NCBI GenBank assembly: GCA_934504065.1
Contig: CAKSVQ010000026.1
Coordinates: 1-20,634, forward strand
Reading direction: 5' to 3'
From: an uncultured Dysosmobacter sp.
Lineage (GTDB): Bacteria > Bacillota > Clostridia > Oscillospirales > Oscillospiraceae
Length of the DNA stretch: 20,634 bases
Notes under the pieces: model-generated
Told to the model about the DNA's origin: nothing
The model's input: the letters and a program-made list of their open reading frames with translations, nothing else
Database searches by the model: none
In this document: positions 14,344-20,634 of the stretch, piece after piece
How positions within the stretch are numbered: position 1 is the first letter of the stretch
Layout of the letters: the number at the start of each line of letters is the position of its first letter
Translations under genes and position numbers: made by a program

Positions 14344-14724
14344 TTACTCCTTTTTCGGGCGGTTCAGCAGGGCCACGTAATGCCGCAGGCTCTCGTCCAC
14401 GCCGCCGTCTGCCGTTCCGGCTTTGGGGTGGTCCGGCTTACGGGCGTCCCCCTCCCCGGCGGCAGTCTTGCGGCGGAAGCGGCGGTGCCACTCCTGCGTG
14501 TCCCGGCAGATGCTGGTGCTGAGAAAGCGGAAGGCCATCCGGGCCTCGCCGCCCATGTCCGGGAACTGGTCCAGTATTTCCTCCGCCAACGTCTCCGGCT
14601 GCTTTGCCGCGGCCATGGCATAAGCAAACAGGGCGGAGAACAGCCACCCCCGCTGGTCCGGCGGCAGCAGGGCGATGGATGGATAGGAATCGAAGTACAG
14701 TAAAAAGCTCTTTTTTTCAGCCAT
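14344..14724 (-). CDS. DUF6291-like protein (phage/mobile-element type)
   Basis: This 126-residue protein starts MAEKKSFLLYFDSYPSIALL and continues LPPDQRGWLFSALFAYA, the pattern of DUF6291, usually seen at the N terminus of phage or plasmid replication-associated proteins, followed by a helical core (MAFRFLSTSICRDTQEWHRR) and a charged, low-complexity tail. GGGAGGGA lies just before the ATG at 14724. An in-frame extension to 15024 would translate the hexamer array as Thr-Leu repeats and is rejected because the ribosome binding site fits 14724. It is a lone gene with no phage neighbours, so it may be a domesticated or remnant mobile-element gene. The function is unknown. Confidence 0.7.
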   Translation of the reverse strand: MAEKKSFLLYFDSYPSIALLPPDQRGWLFSALFAYAMAAAKQPETLAEEILDQFPDMGGEARMAFRFLSTSICRDTQEWHRRFRRKTAAGEGDARKPDHPKAGTADGGVDESLRHYVALLNRPKKE

Positions 14725-14762
14725 GGAAAATCCCTCCCTAACCATGGCGCCCAAAGGCCAAA

Positions 14763-14784
14763 TGTTGCACACAAACGTGCAACA
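14763..14784. promoter_or_regulatory. 8-bp dyad upstream of the DUF6291 gene
   Basis: TGTTGCAC (14763-14770) is the exact inverse complement of GTGCAACA (14777-14784) with a 6-base spacer. It lies 39 bases before the start codon, in the likely promoter zone, and could be an operator. Confidence 0.45.
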
Positions 14785-14862
14785 AACCGGAAAATTTCCA
14801 AAAAAAATTTCCCCGGGGAGGGGAAAGAGAGGAAAATGGGTTACATAATCCCGTTTGGTGGA

Positions 14863-14882
14863 GGTTGGCCGCGGTTGGCCGC
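14863..14882. repeat. Tandem 10-base duplication
   Basis: GGTTGGCCGC occurs twice head to tail (14863-14872, 14873-14882), immediately before the hexamer array. Between the DUF6291 start and this point (14785-14862) I see only an AT-rich tract and no gene. Confidence 0.7.
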
Positions 14883-14883
14883 G

Positions 14884-14967
14884 TGTTAGTGTAACTGTTA
14901 ATGTAAGTGTAAGTGTTAGTGTTAGTGTTAGTGTTAGTGTTAGTGTTAGTGTTAGTGTTAGTGTAAA
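14884..14967. repeat. TGTTAG hexamer tandem array (14 units)
   Basis: Fourteen consecutive 6-base units occupy 14884-14967. Nine are exactly TGTTAG, eight of them consecutive (14914-14961); the others are TGTAAC, TGTTAA, TGTAAG (twice) and TGTAAA. The left part is more diverged than the right, as expected for slippage expansion at one end. It lies between the lyase terminator and the DUF6291 gene; it could be iteron-like or a neutral microsatellite. Confidence 0.9.
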
Positions 14968-14969
14968 GG

Positions 14970-14997
14970 CCGCGGCGCCGGGTGGTCGGCGCCGCGG
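14970..14997 (-). terminator. Terminator-like palindrome after the PF06838 lyase gene
   Basis: CCGCGGCGCCG (14970-14980) pairs perfectly with CGGCGCCGCGG (14987-14997). It lies 64 bases past the stop codon of the minus-strand lyase. On that strand it is followed by CCTTTACAC, so a strong U run is lacking. Confidence 0.6.
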
Positions 14998-15061
14998 GCG
15001 GAGAGAAAAATTTTTTTGTTTCACTCTGTATTTTTATGCATACAAAACGAATAATCCGTTC

Positions 15062-16360
15062 TTACACACCGCGCTCCGGCAGCTGCACAAGGCCCGCCTC
15101 CACCAGCTTTTGCAGGCTCATCAGAATGCCAAGCTTTGCGTGGTACCACGTCAGGCCGCCCTGAAAATAGACGGCGTAAGGCTCCCGGATGGGGCCGTCG
15201 GCGGAAAGCTCGATGGAACTGCCCTGTACGAACGCGCCTGCGGCCATGATGACATCGCTGTCGTATCCGGGCATGGCCCACGGCTCCGGGGTGACGTAGC
15301 TGTCCACCGGGGCGGCGGCCTGAATGCCCCGGCAGAAGGCCACCATGCCCTCCCGACTGCCAAGGGTCACGGCCTGAATGATGTCGTGGCGGTCCTCCGC
15401 CGCGCCCGGCACGCAGGCAAAGCCCAGCTTTTCATAGACGTTGGCGGCGAAGATGGCGCCCTTGAGGGCACCGGAGACCACCGTGGGCGAGAGGAACAGG
15501 CCCTGATAAAAGGCGGGCATCAGTCCCAGATTCGCACCCACCTCCTGCCCGAGGCCGGGGGCGGACAGGCGGTACGCGCAGCGCTCCACGCACTCCTTCG
15601 TTCCGCAGATATAGCCGCCCACGGGGGCAAGGCCGCCGCCGGGGTTTTTGATGAGGGAGCCCACCACCATGTCGGCCCCCAGATCCGAAGGCTCCAGCCG
15701 CTCCACGAACTCGCCGTAGCAGTTGTCCACCATCACCTTCACGTCGGGCTTTACCTGCTTGCAAAAGGCGATCAGCTCTCCGATCTGGGCCACGGAAAAG
15801 CTGGGGCGGGTGGCGTACCCCTTGGAGCGCTGGATGGTGATGAGTTTGGTGCGGCTGTTGATCTTGGAGCGGATGGCGTCATAGTCAAAGCTGCCGTCCG
15901 GTTTCAGGTCGGCCTGGGCGTAGGTCACGCCGTACTCCTTGAGGGAGCACTTACTCTCCCGGATGCCGATGACCTCCTCCAGCGTGTCATAAGGCGCGCC
16001 CACGGGGGAGAGCAGCTCGTCCCCCGGCAGCAGGTTGGCGGAAAGGGCCACCGTCAGCGCGTGGGTGCCGCAGGTGATCTGGGGCCGCACCAGCGCCGCC
16101 TCGGTGTGGAACACGTCAGCGTACACCCGCTCCAGATTGTCCCGGCCCTCGTCGTTATAGCCGTATCCGGTGGTGGCGGCGAAGTGGGTGGCGTTCACCC
16201 GGTTTTTCTGCATGGCGAAGAGCACCTTGGCCTGATTGTATTCTGCCGTCTGGTCGATGGCGTCGAACCGGGGGCGCAGGGCGGAGAGGATGTCCTCGCC
16301 GTATTGATACACCGCCGGGCTCACGCCCAGCTGGCGGTACATTGCTTCCAATTCCATCAT
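15062..16360 (-). CDS. PLP-dependent enzyme of the PF06838 family (methionine gamma-lyase-like / aluminium resistance protein)
   Basis: This 432-residue fold-type I PLP enzyme has RVNATHFAATTGYGYNDEGRDNLERVYADVF (residues 54-84), RPQITCGTHALTVALSANLLPGDELLSPVGAPYDTLEEVIG for the cofactor phosphate region, MVDNCYGEF with the aspartate that contacts the pyridine nitrogen, and GSLIKNPGGGLAPVGGYI containing the likely Schiff-base lysine. These are characteristic of PF06838, annotated as aluminium resistance or methionine gamma-lyase family; the natural substrate is not firmly known, and C-S lyase activity is inferred. The start at 16360 (tandem ATG codons) follows a modest GAGG site. Monocistronic, with its own promoter. 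Confidence 0.9.
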   Translation of the reverse strand: MMELEAMYRQLGVSPAVYQYGEDILSALRPRFDAIDQTAEYNQAKVLFAMQKNRVNATHFAATTGYGYNDEGRDNLERVYADVFHTEAALVRPQITCGTHALTVALSANLLPGDELLSPVGAPYDTLEEVIGIRESKCSLKEYGVTYAQADLKPDGSFDYDAIRSKINSRTKLITIQRSKGYATRPSFSVAQIGELIAFCKQVKPDVKVMVDNCYGEFVERLEPSDLGADMVVGSLIKNPGGGLAPVGGYICGTKECVERCAYRLSAPGLGQEVGANLGLMPAFYQGLFLSPTVVSGALKGAIFAANVYEKLGFACVPGAAEDRHDIIQAVTLGSREGMVAFCRGIQAAAPVDSYVTPEPWAMPGYDSDVIMAAGAFVQGSSIELSADGPIREPYAVYFQGGLTWYHAKLGILMSLQKLVEAGLVQLPERGV

Positions 16361-16397
16361 ATTGAACCTCGCATCTTCAAATTTTCACTAAATTTTT

Positions 16398-16426
16398 ATT
16401 ATAGCAGGGCAAAGAGGGAATGGCAA
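16398..16426 (-). promoter_or_regulatory. Promoter of the PF06838 lyase gene
   Basis: On the minus strand TTGCCA (16421-16426) and TATAAT (16398-16403) are 17 bases apart, with an extended TGC before the -10, about 35 bases from the start codon. Confidence 0.85.
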
Positions 16427-16458
16427 CCATAAAAAATGCATATTTTCCAGATAAAGGC

Positions 16459-16487
16459 TTGTCAAACCCGGGCGGACCTGCTATACT
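16459..16487 (+). promoter_or_regulatory. Promoter reading through repeat copy E into the DtxR-like gene
   Basis: TTGTCA (16459-16464) and TATACT (16482-16487) are 17 bases apart. The predicted start near 16494 puts the complete repeat copy E into a 5' leader of about 230 bases ahead of the regulator gene, or makes a repeat RNA. Confidence 0.75.
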
Positions 16488-16504
16488 AAACAATTAAACA
16501 GCTT

Positions 16505-16703
16505 ATCGAAAAAGTCTCGCTGAAAAGCCTCGCAGAGTTTCGCGCCCGCAGGCGCGAAAGCCGTGAAATTCGTTTTTCCCGAGGACATGCGCCTCGGAAA
16601 AAACACTACGCGCGAAGCGTGTGTCGAATGACTGCGTAGCAGTCATGAGGCACGTAGCGAAGCGAATCCACTTCACAAAAGTGACGAAGTCACTTTTGTG
16701 AAA
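16505..16703 (+). repeat. Structured repeat, copy E (full length, in a 5' leader)
   Basis: The 5' end is partly duplicated (ATCGAAAAAGTCTCGCTG, then AAAAGCCTCGCAGAG). Hairpin 1 is 16538-16546 with 16551-16559 (perfect 9 bp, loop CGCA). Hairpin 2 is 16572-16584 with 16592-16604 (13 positions, one C-A mismatch, loop ACATGCG). Stem 4 is 16628-16635 with 16639-16646 (perfect 8 bp), then block GAGGCACGTAGCGAAGCG. The terminal hairpin is 16672-16685 with 16689-16702 (perfect 14 bp, loop GAA). It ends 10 bases before the ribosome binding site of the next gene. Confidence 0.82.
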
Positions 16704-16726
16704 GTATATTGAAAGGGGGGCGGCCT

Positions 16727-17107
16727 ATGGTCATCCATGAATCAGCGGAGGATTATCTGGAGTCCATTCTGATCTTGCAGCAGCAAAACGGGTCGGTGCA
16801 CTCCATTGATATTGTCAACCAGCTGGGGTATTCCAAGCCCAGCGTCAGCATTGCCATGAAAAAGCTGCGCCAGAGCGGCTATATCTCCATGGCGGCGGAC
16901 GGCGAGATCACTCTGAATGAAACGGGGCTGGAGGTGGCCACCCGCATTTACCGCCGCCACCGGGTCATCACCCGGCTGTTTCAGCAGCTGGGCGTGCCAG
17001 AGGAGCAGGCCGCCATCGACGCCTGTAAGGTCGAGCACGATCTAAGTCAGGAGACCTTTGAGCGCATCTGCGAATTTGTGGAGCGGAGCGGCGGGAAAAC
17101 GGAATAA
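16727..17107 (+). CDS. DtxR/MntR-family metal-dependent regulator
   Basis: This 126-residue protein has an N-terminal winged helix (SAEDYLESILILQQQ, then VHSIDIVNQLGYSKPSVSIAMKKLRQSGYI) and a dimerisation/metal domain; no SH3-like third domain, as in MntR. Metal-ligand positions appear conserved: Asp9 and Glu12, a His in YRRHRVITRL, and ACKVEHDLS, whose Cys-x-x-Glu-His matches DtxR (Cys102, Glu105, His106) where Bacillus MntR has Glu. Iron rather than manganese sensing is therefore inferred. The start at 16727 (MVIHES) is preferred over TTG at 16709 because AAAGGGGGG precedes it. No feoAB or mntH lies nearby. The gene is flanked on both sides by structured repeats. Confidence 0.88.
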   Translation: MVIHESAEDYLESILILQQQNGSVHSIDIVNQLGYSKPSVSIAMKKLRQSGYISMAADGEITLNETGLEVATRIYRRHRVITRLFQQLGVPEEQAAIDACKVEHDLSQETFERICEFVERSGGKTE

Positions 17108-17126
17108 GTTTTGAATCTTTATGCAA

Positions 17127-17161
17127 AAAGCTCCCCCGGTGCATTGCACCGGGGGAGCTTT
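17127..17161. terminator. Terminator of the DtxR-like gene
   Basis: A perfect 16-bp stem (17127-17142 with 17146-17161, loop ATT) is A-rich on the left and T-ended on the right, 20 bases past the stop codon. On the minus strand it is followed by TTTTTGC, so it could also act on transcripts coming from icd. Confidence 0.85.
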
Positions 17162-17169
17162 GAGTATGT

Positions 17170-17357
17170 CAAAATAGCCTCGCAGAGTTTCGCATCCGCA
17201 GACGCGAAAGATGTTAAATCCGTGTTCTGCCGCGACATGTGCGTGGCAGAACACACCTTGCGCGAAGCGTGTGTCGAATTGGCCGCACAGCGGCCAACCG
17301 AGGCACGGAGCGCAGCGAATCCTTCTCAACCTCACCGATGCGCTTGCATCGGTGAAG
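17170..17357 (+). repeat. Structured repeat, copy F (full length)
   Basis: AAAATAGCCTCGCAGAG leads into hairpin 1 (17188-17196 with 17201-17209, one A-C mismatch, loop CGCA), hairpin 2 (17222-17234 with 17242-17254, 13 pairs with one G-T, loop ACATGTG), block GCGTGTGTCG, stem 4 (17279-17286 with 17290-17297, perfect 8 bp), block GAGGCACGGAGCGCAGCG, and terminal hairpin (17332-17341 with 17346-17355, loop GCTT). It begins just after the DtxR-like gene's terminator and its right end touches the stop codon of icd. Confidence 0.82.
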
Positions 17358-18575
17358 TTAAGCCAGCTTTTCCCGCAGACGCTGGGCGATCTCGTCCAAA
17401 AAGGTCTCGCTGTCCACGCCCGTTGCCGAAAAGCCCGGCTCCACCAGACCCAGCAGGTCTTTGGTCATCACGCCGTCGGTCAGGGTTTGCAGGGAGGCAT
17501 CCTCCAGCGCCTTGCCGAAGGCGACGAGGTCCGCAAGGCCGTCCAGCTCACCCCGGCGCTTCAGCGCGCCGCTCCACGCGAAGATGGTGGCCATGGGGTT
17601 GGTGGAGGTCTTCTCCCCCTTGAGATAGCGGTAATAGTGGCGGGTGACAGTGCCGTGGCTGGCCTCAAACTCCATGGTGCCGTCCGGCGAGACCAGCACC
17701 GAGGTCATCATGGCAAGGCTGCCGAAGGCGGTGGCCACCATGTCGCTCATCACGTCGCCATCGTAGTTTTTCAGCGCCCAGATGAACCCGCCCCTGGAGC
17801 GGATGACCCGGGCCACGGCGTCATCGATCAGTGTATAAAAATACGTTAGCCCCAGCGCCTCGAATTGGGGCTTGTAGGTGGTCTCGTACTCTTCCTCAAA
17901 GATGCGCTTGAACGCCCCGTCATAGCCCTTGGCGATGGTGTCCTTGGCGGAGAACCACAGGTCCTGCTTCTGGTCGATGGCGTACTGGAAGCAGGAGCGG
18001 GCAAAGGCGCGGATGCTGCGCCCGGTGTTGTGCTGGGCCTGCCAGATGGCGGGGCCGTCCACCTTCTGCACGCTGAGGGTGGTCTCCTTGCCGCTCTCGC
18101 CCCGGAAGGTGAGGGTGGCCTCGCCCGCCTCGTCCGTTTCCAGATCCACGGCCTTGTACATGTCGCCGTAAGCGTGGCGGGCAATGGTGATGGGGGCCTC
18201 CCAGTTCTTCACCACGGGCTTGATGCACGGCAGCACGATGGGGGCGCGGAAGGCCGTGCCGTCCAGAATGGCGCGGATGGTGCCGTTGGGGGACTTCCAC
18301 ATCTTCGTCAGTTGGGGGTATTCCTCCATGCGCTGCTTGTTGGGCGTGATGGTGGCGCACTTCACGGCCACACCCAGCCGTTTGGTGGCAAGGGCGGCGT
18401 CCACCGTCACCTGATCTTCGGTCTCGTTGCGGTGCAGGAGCCCCAGATCATAGTATTCGGTTTTCAGGTCCACAAAGGGCAAAATCAGCTTTTCCTTGAT
18501 CATGCCCCACAGCACGCGGGTCATCTCGTCGCCGTCCATCTCCACCAGCGGCGTGGTCATTTGAATTTTTTTCAT
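17358..18575 (-). CDS. icd: Isocitrate dehydrogenase (NADP+)
   Basis: This enzyme oxidatively decarboxylates isocitrate to 2-oxoglutarate. The 405 residues match the homodimeric eukaryote-like NADP-IDH subfamily: PLVEMDGDEMTRVLW at the N terminus, KSPNGTIRAILDGTAFRAPI with substrate-binding Ser/Asn/Arg, WEAPITIARHAYGDMYKAVD, YTLIDDAVARVIRSRGGFIWALKNYDGDVMSDMVATAFGSLAMMTSVL with the metal-binding aspartates, and EFEASHGTVTRHYYRYLKGEKTSTNPMATIFAWSGAL for NADP binding. The start at 18575 (MKKIQMTTP) is one base beyond the stop of the upstream hydratase gene, with AGAGGG inside that gene's end, so the two are translationally linked. With aconitase it feeds glutamate synthesis. Confidence 0.96.
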   Translation of the reverse strand: MKKIQMTTPLVEMDGDEMTRVLWGMIKEKLILPFVDLKTEYYDLGLLHRNETEDQVTVDAALATKRLGVAVKCATITPNKQRMEEYPQLTKMWKSPNGTIRAILDGTAFRAPIVLPCIKPVVKNWEAPITIARHAYGDMYKAVDLETDEAGEATLTFRGESGKETTLSVQKVDGPAIWQAQHNTGRSIRAFARSCFQYAIDQKQDLWFSAKDTIAKGYDGAFKRIFEEEYETTYKPQFEALGLTYFYTLIDDAVARVIRSRGGFIWALKNYDGDVMSDMVATAFGSLAMMTSVLVSPDGTMEFEASHGTVTRHYYRYLKGEKTSTNPMATIFAWSGALKRRGELDGLADLVAFGKALEDASLQTLTDGVMTKDLLGLVEPGFSATGVDSETFLDEIAQRLREKLA

Positions 18576-18576
18576 A

Positions 18577-20634
18577 TTATTCAGCCCTCTTCGCATAAAA
18601 ATTCATCAGGCAGCCGTCCAGAATGATCTGCTTTTCGTCTTCGGTCAGTCCCCGGACGTGGAGCAGGATGTCGCGCACTTCGCCGCCGGAGGTGAGCACC
18701 TTGGCGGGAATGTCCTCCTCGCCGCGCTCGATGGCCTGCCGGATGCCGGGCACAAACACGCAGTCGCCGTTTTCATAGGGGAAGTCCGTCCCCGCGTCGA
18801 GGGTGAAGGGCAGAATGCCCCAGTTGATGCAGTTGGAGCGGTAGCGCTTGGTGGCGAACGCATAGCAGATGTTGGCAAAGCCGCCCAGCACCTTCTGGCA
18901 GGAGGCCGCCTGCTCCCGGGCGGAGCCGTCGCCGGGCTTGTTGGCAAACACGCAGGAGCCGAACTGGGTGGTCTTCATCAGCGCGTCCGCGTCGCCCACC
19001 CGGGCAAGGATGGCGCGCAGCTTTTCGGGGCTGCCGCCTGCAAGGCGGCTTTGCTCTACCTCGGCTGCGGCCTTGGCCCGGCCCACATAGGCAGGCTCCC
19101 GGCGGGAGAGGGTGAACTCCGCCAGCCGCAGCGGGTTGGAGCGGTAGGAAGAGGTCTCGCCGGAGGGGATGAGCTCGTCGGTGGTGGTCACGCTGTCGCG
19201 CAGCACGGCGGCCAGCTCCACCAGCAGGTTTTCGGCAAGGGGCTGCATCTTGGGCCAGTCGGTGATGTTGGGGCCCATCCGCAGCTCCACGGAGGGGTCC
19301 GCCTTGCCGAAGCCGTTGTACACCCGCTTGGCATACACGCTGCTGTCAAAGTGATAGTCCCGGTGGACGGGGGTATAGTCCACGTCGGTGGCGGCGGTGA
19401 TCCTGCCGCCATTGCGGGCGGTGGCGGCGATGGAGCGGGCGTCCATCAAACAAACGCCTGCAAACTGCCCCTCGGCGGGCTTGGAGCCCTCCCGGTTGGG
19501 GAAGTTGCGGGTGGTGTGCCGCAGGGAAAGGCCGTTGTTGGAGGGAACGTCGCCCGCGCCGAAGCAGGGCCCGCAGAAGCTGGGCTTGATGACCGCTCCG
19601 GTCTCCAGAAGCTCGGCGGTGGCCCCGGTCTTCATCAGTTCCAGACTGACAGGCACGCTGGTGGGATACACGTCCAGCGTGAAATAGCCGCTGCCGCAGC
19701 TGCCGCCCCGCAGAATGTCGGCGGATTCCTGAATGTTGTCGAACAGTCCGCCCGCGCACCCGGCGATGACGCCCTGATCGGCCCACACGCCGCCGTCGTG
19801 AATTTTGTCGGTCAGGTGGACGTGGGCCTTGGGATAGCGCTTCTGGGCGTCGGCCTCCACGGCGGAGAGAATTTCTTCGGCGTTTGCCAGGAACTCATGA
19901 ATGGTGTAGGCGTTGGAGGGGTGGAAGGGCAGGGCGATCATGGATTCGGCCCGGGCAAGGTCGATCTCGATATACTTGTCGTACCACGCGCCGTTGCCGG
20001 GGTGCAGTTCACGGAAGTCGCCGGGGCGCTGGTGGGTCTCGTAAAAGCCGCGGGTCACGTCGTCGGTCTCCCACACGGAGCTTAAACACGTGGTCTCGGT
20101 GGTCATCACGTCGATGCCGTTGCGGAAGTCGATGGGCAGGCCCGCAATGCCGGGGCCGCAGAATTCCAGCACGCAGTTGTTCACAAACCCGCTGGCAAAC
20201 ACCGCCTTGACAAGAGCGATGGCGATGTCGTGGGGGCCGATGCCCCGGGGCGGGGTATTTTTCAGATACACCAGCACGGTTTTGGGATAGGGGATGTCCC
20301 ACGTGTTTTTCAGCAGCTGCTTGGCAAGCTCCGGCCCGCCCTCGCCCACGGCCATGGTGCCAAGGGCGCCGTAGCGGGTGTGGGAATCGGAGCCGAGGAT
20401 CATGGCCCCGCAGCGGGCCATCTGCTCCCGTCCGTAGGAGTGGATGACGCTCTGGTTGGCGGGCACGTAGATGCCGCCGTACTTTTTGGCGGCGGAGAGG
20501 CCGAAGACGTGGTCGTCTTCATTGATGGTGCCGCCCACGGCGCAAAGGCTGTTATGGCAGTTGGTCAGGGCGTAGGGAATGGGGAACTCCTTCATGCCGG
20601 AGGCCCGGGCCTGCTGGATGATGCCCACATAGGT
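18577..20634 (-). CDS. Aconitase-family hydratase (aconitate hydratase), N terminus outside window
   Basis: This enzyme interconverts citrate and isocitrate through aconitate. The window holds 685 C-terminal residues; the frame stays open to the right edge. Family features visible are GSDSHTRYGALGTMAVGEGGPE, SFCGPCFGAGDVPSNNG with two Fe-S cysteines (CxxC), a further candidate cysteine in RGGSCGSGY, and the swivel domain with FANKPGDGSAREQAASCQKVLGGFANICYAFATKRYRSNCINWGILPF. It belongs to the roughly 750-residue clostridial hydratase branch, diverged from classical AcnA/AcnB, so about 65-80 residues are probably missing. It is transcribed first and followed after one base by icd, matching consecutive reaction order. 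Confidence 0.9.
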   Translation of the reverse strand, partial: TYVGIIQQARASGMKEFPIPYALTNCHNSLCAVGGTINEDDHVFGLSAAKKYGGIYVPANQSVIHSYGREQMARCGAMILGSDSHTRYGALGTMAVGEGGPELAKQLLKNTWDIPYPKTVLVYLKNTPPRGIGPHDIAIALVKAVFASGFVNNCVLEFCGPGIAGLPIDFRNGIDVMTTETTCLSSVWETDDVTRGFYETHQRPGDFRELHPGNGAWYDKYIEIDLARAESMIALPFHPSNAYTIHEFLANAEEILSAVEADAQKRYPKAHVHLTDKIHDGGVWADQGVIAGCAGGLFDNIQESADILRGGSCGSGYFTLDVYPTSVPVSLELMKTGATAELLETGAVIKPSFCGPCFGAGDVPSNNGLSLRHTTRNFPNREGSKPAEGQFAGVCLMDARSIAATARNGGRITAATDVDYTPVHRDYHFDSSVYAKRVYNGFGKADPSVELRMGPNITDWPKMQPLAENLLVELAAVLRDSVTTTDELIPSGETSSYRSNPLRLAEFTLSRREPAYVGRAKAAAEVEQSRLAGGSPEKLRAILARVGDADALMKTTQFGSCVFANKPGDGSAREQAASCQKVLGGFANICYAFATKRYRSNCINWGILPFTLDAGTDFPYENGDCVFVPGIRQAIERGEEDIPAKVLTSGGEVRDILLHVRGLTEDEKQIILDGCLMNFYAKRAE

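Noticed and set aside
14725..15024. N-terminal Thr-Leu repeat extension of the DUF6291 protein
   Set aside because: The frame stays open because the array unit is a multiple of three; the ribosome binding site and family start fit 14724.
14855..16432. Plus-strand frame starting with Val-Ser repeats from the hexamer array
   Set aside because: The repeated dipeptides only translate the 6-base array, and the rest is antisense to the PF06838 lyase.
105..17357. The repeat as a CRISPR array or an IS with inverted ends
   Set aside because: Copies are kilobases apart without spacers, and the two ends are not inverted repeats of each other; no transposase is present.
18658..20085. Long plus-strand open frame opposite the hydratase
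   Set aside because: It is a Gly/His/Val-rich shadow with no initiation signal; the minus-strand hydratase explains the sequence.

Overview
The window looks like a high-GC Firmicute of the class Clostridia, most like a gut Oscillospirales/Oscillospiraceae genome. The reasons are G/C-rich third codon positions, strong GGAGG ribosome binding sites, TTGACA/TATAAT-type promoters, an SLH-anchored GH25 lysozyme, and clostridial families such as UPF0735, UPF0210/UPF0237, DUF2500, DUF6291 and the PF06838 PLP enzyme. The genus assignment is inference. There is no rRNA, tRNA, CRISPR array, IS transposase or intact prophage.

Layout. Bases 1-2029: the 5' end of a small zinc-ribbon protein (-), then a padR regulator overlapping a SEDS (FtsW/RodA-like) membrane protein with an N-terminal HAAS domain. 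2030-2558: a composite structured repeat and a promoter plus leader with a terminator. 2559-4220: secreted SLH-GH25 muramidase. 4289-4672 (-): DUF2500 membrane protein. 4720-4842: a promoter-terminator unit resembling the antisense RNA of a type I toxin-antitoxin locus, with no toxin left. 5106-5996 (-): EamA/DMT transporter. 6314-10964 (+): amino-acid block of ACT protein (UPF0735), homoserine dehydrogenase, aspartokinase (with an internal start for a beta subunit), UPF0237 ACT protein and UPF0210 protein. 11197-12480 (-): orphan AgrC-like histidine kinase. 12632-14196 (+): trmN6-like methyltransferase overlapping rsmI. 14344-14724 (-): DUF6291 protein preceded by a TGTTAG hexamer array. 15062-16360 (-): PF06838 PLP-dependent lyase. 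16727-17107 (+): DtxR/MntR-type regulator. 17358-20634 (-): aconitase-family hydratase (cut by the window edge) and NADP isocitrate dehydrogenase, the oxidative arm towards 2-oxoglutarate.

The most unusual content is between the genes. A roughly 185-bp structured repeat occurs at least seven times in 20 kb (four full copies, one composite and two partial copies, plus a possible solo hairpin). It has short invariant linear blocks alternating with hairpins. The stem sequences differ between copies while pairing is kept, and stem versions appear shuffled between copies. Three copies directly follow an intrinsic terminator. One copy supplies the stop codon of the histidine kinase, and one lies between a promoter and the DtxR-like gene as a structured 5' leader. 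I do not recognise this family. It behaves like a small non-autonomous mobile element and/or a structured RNA.
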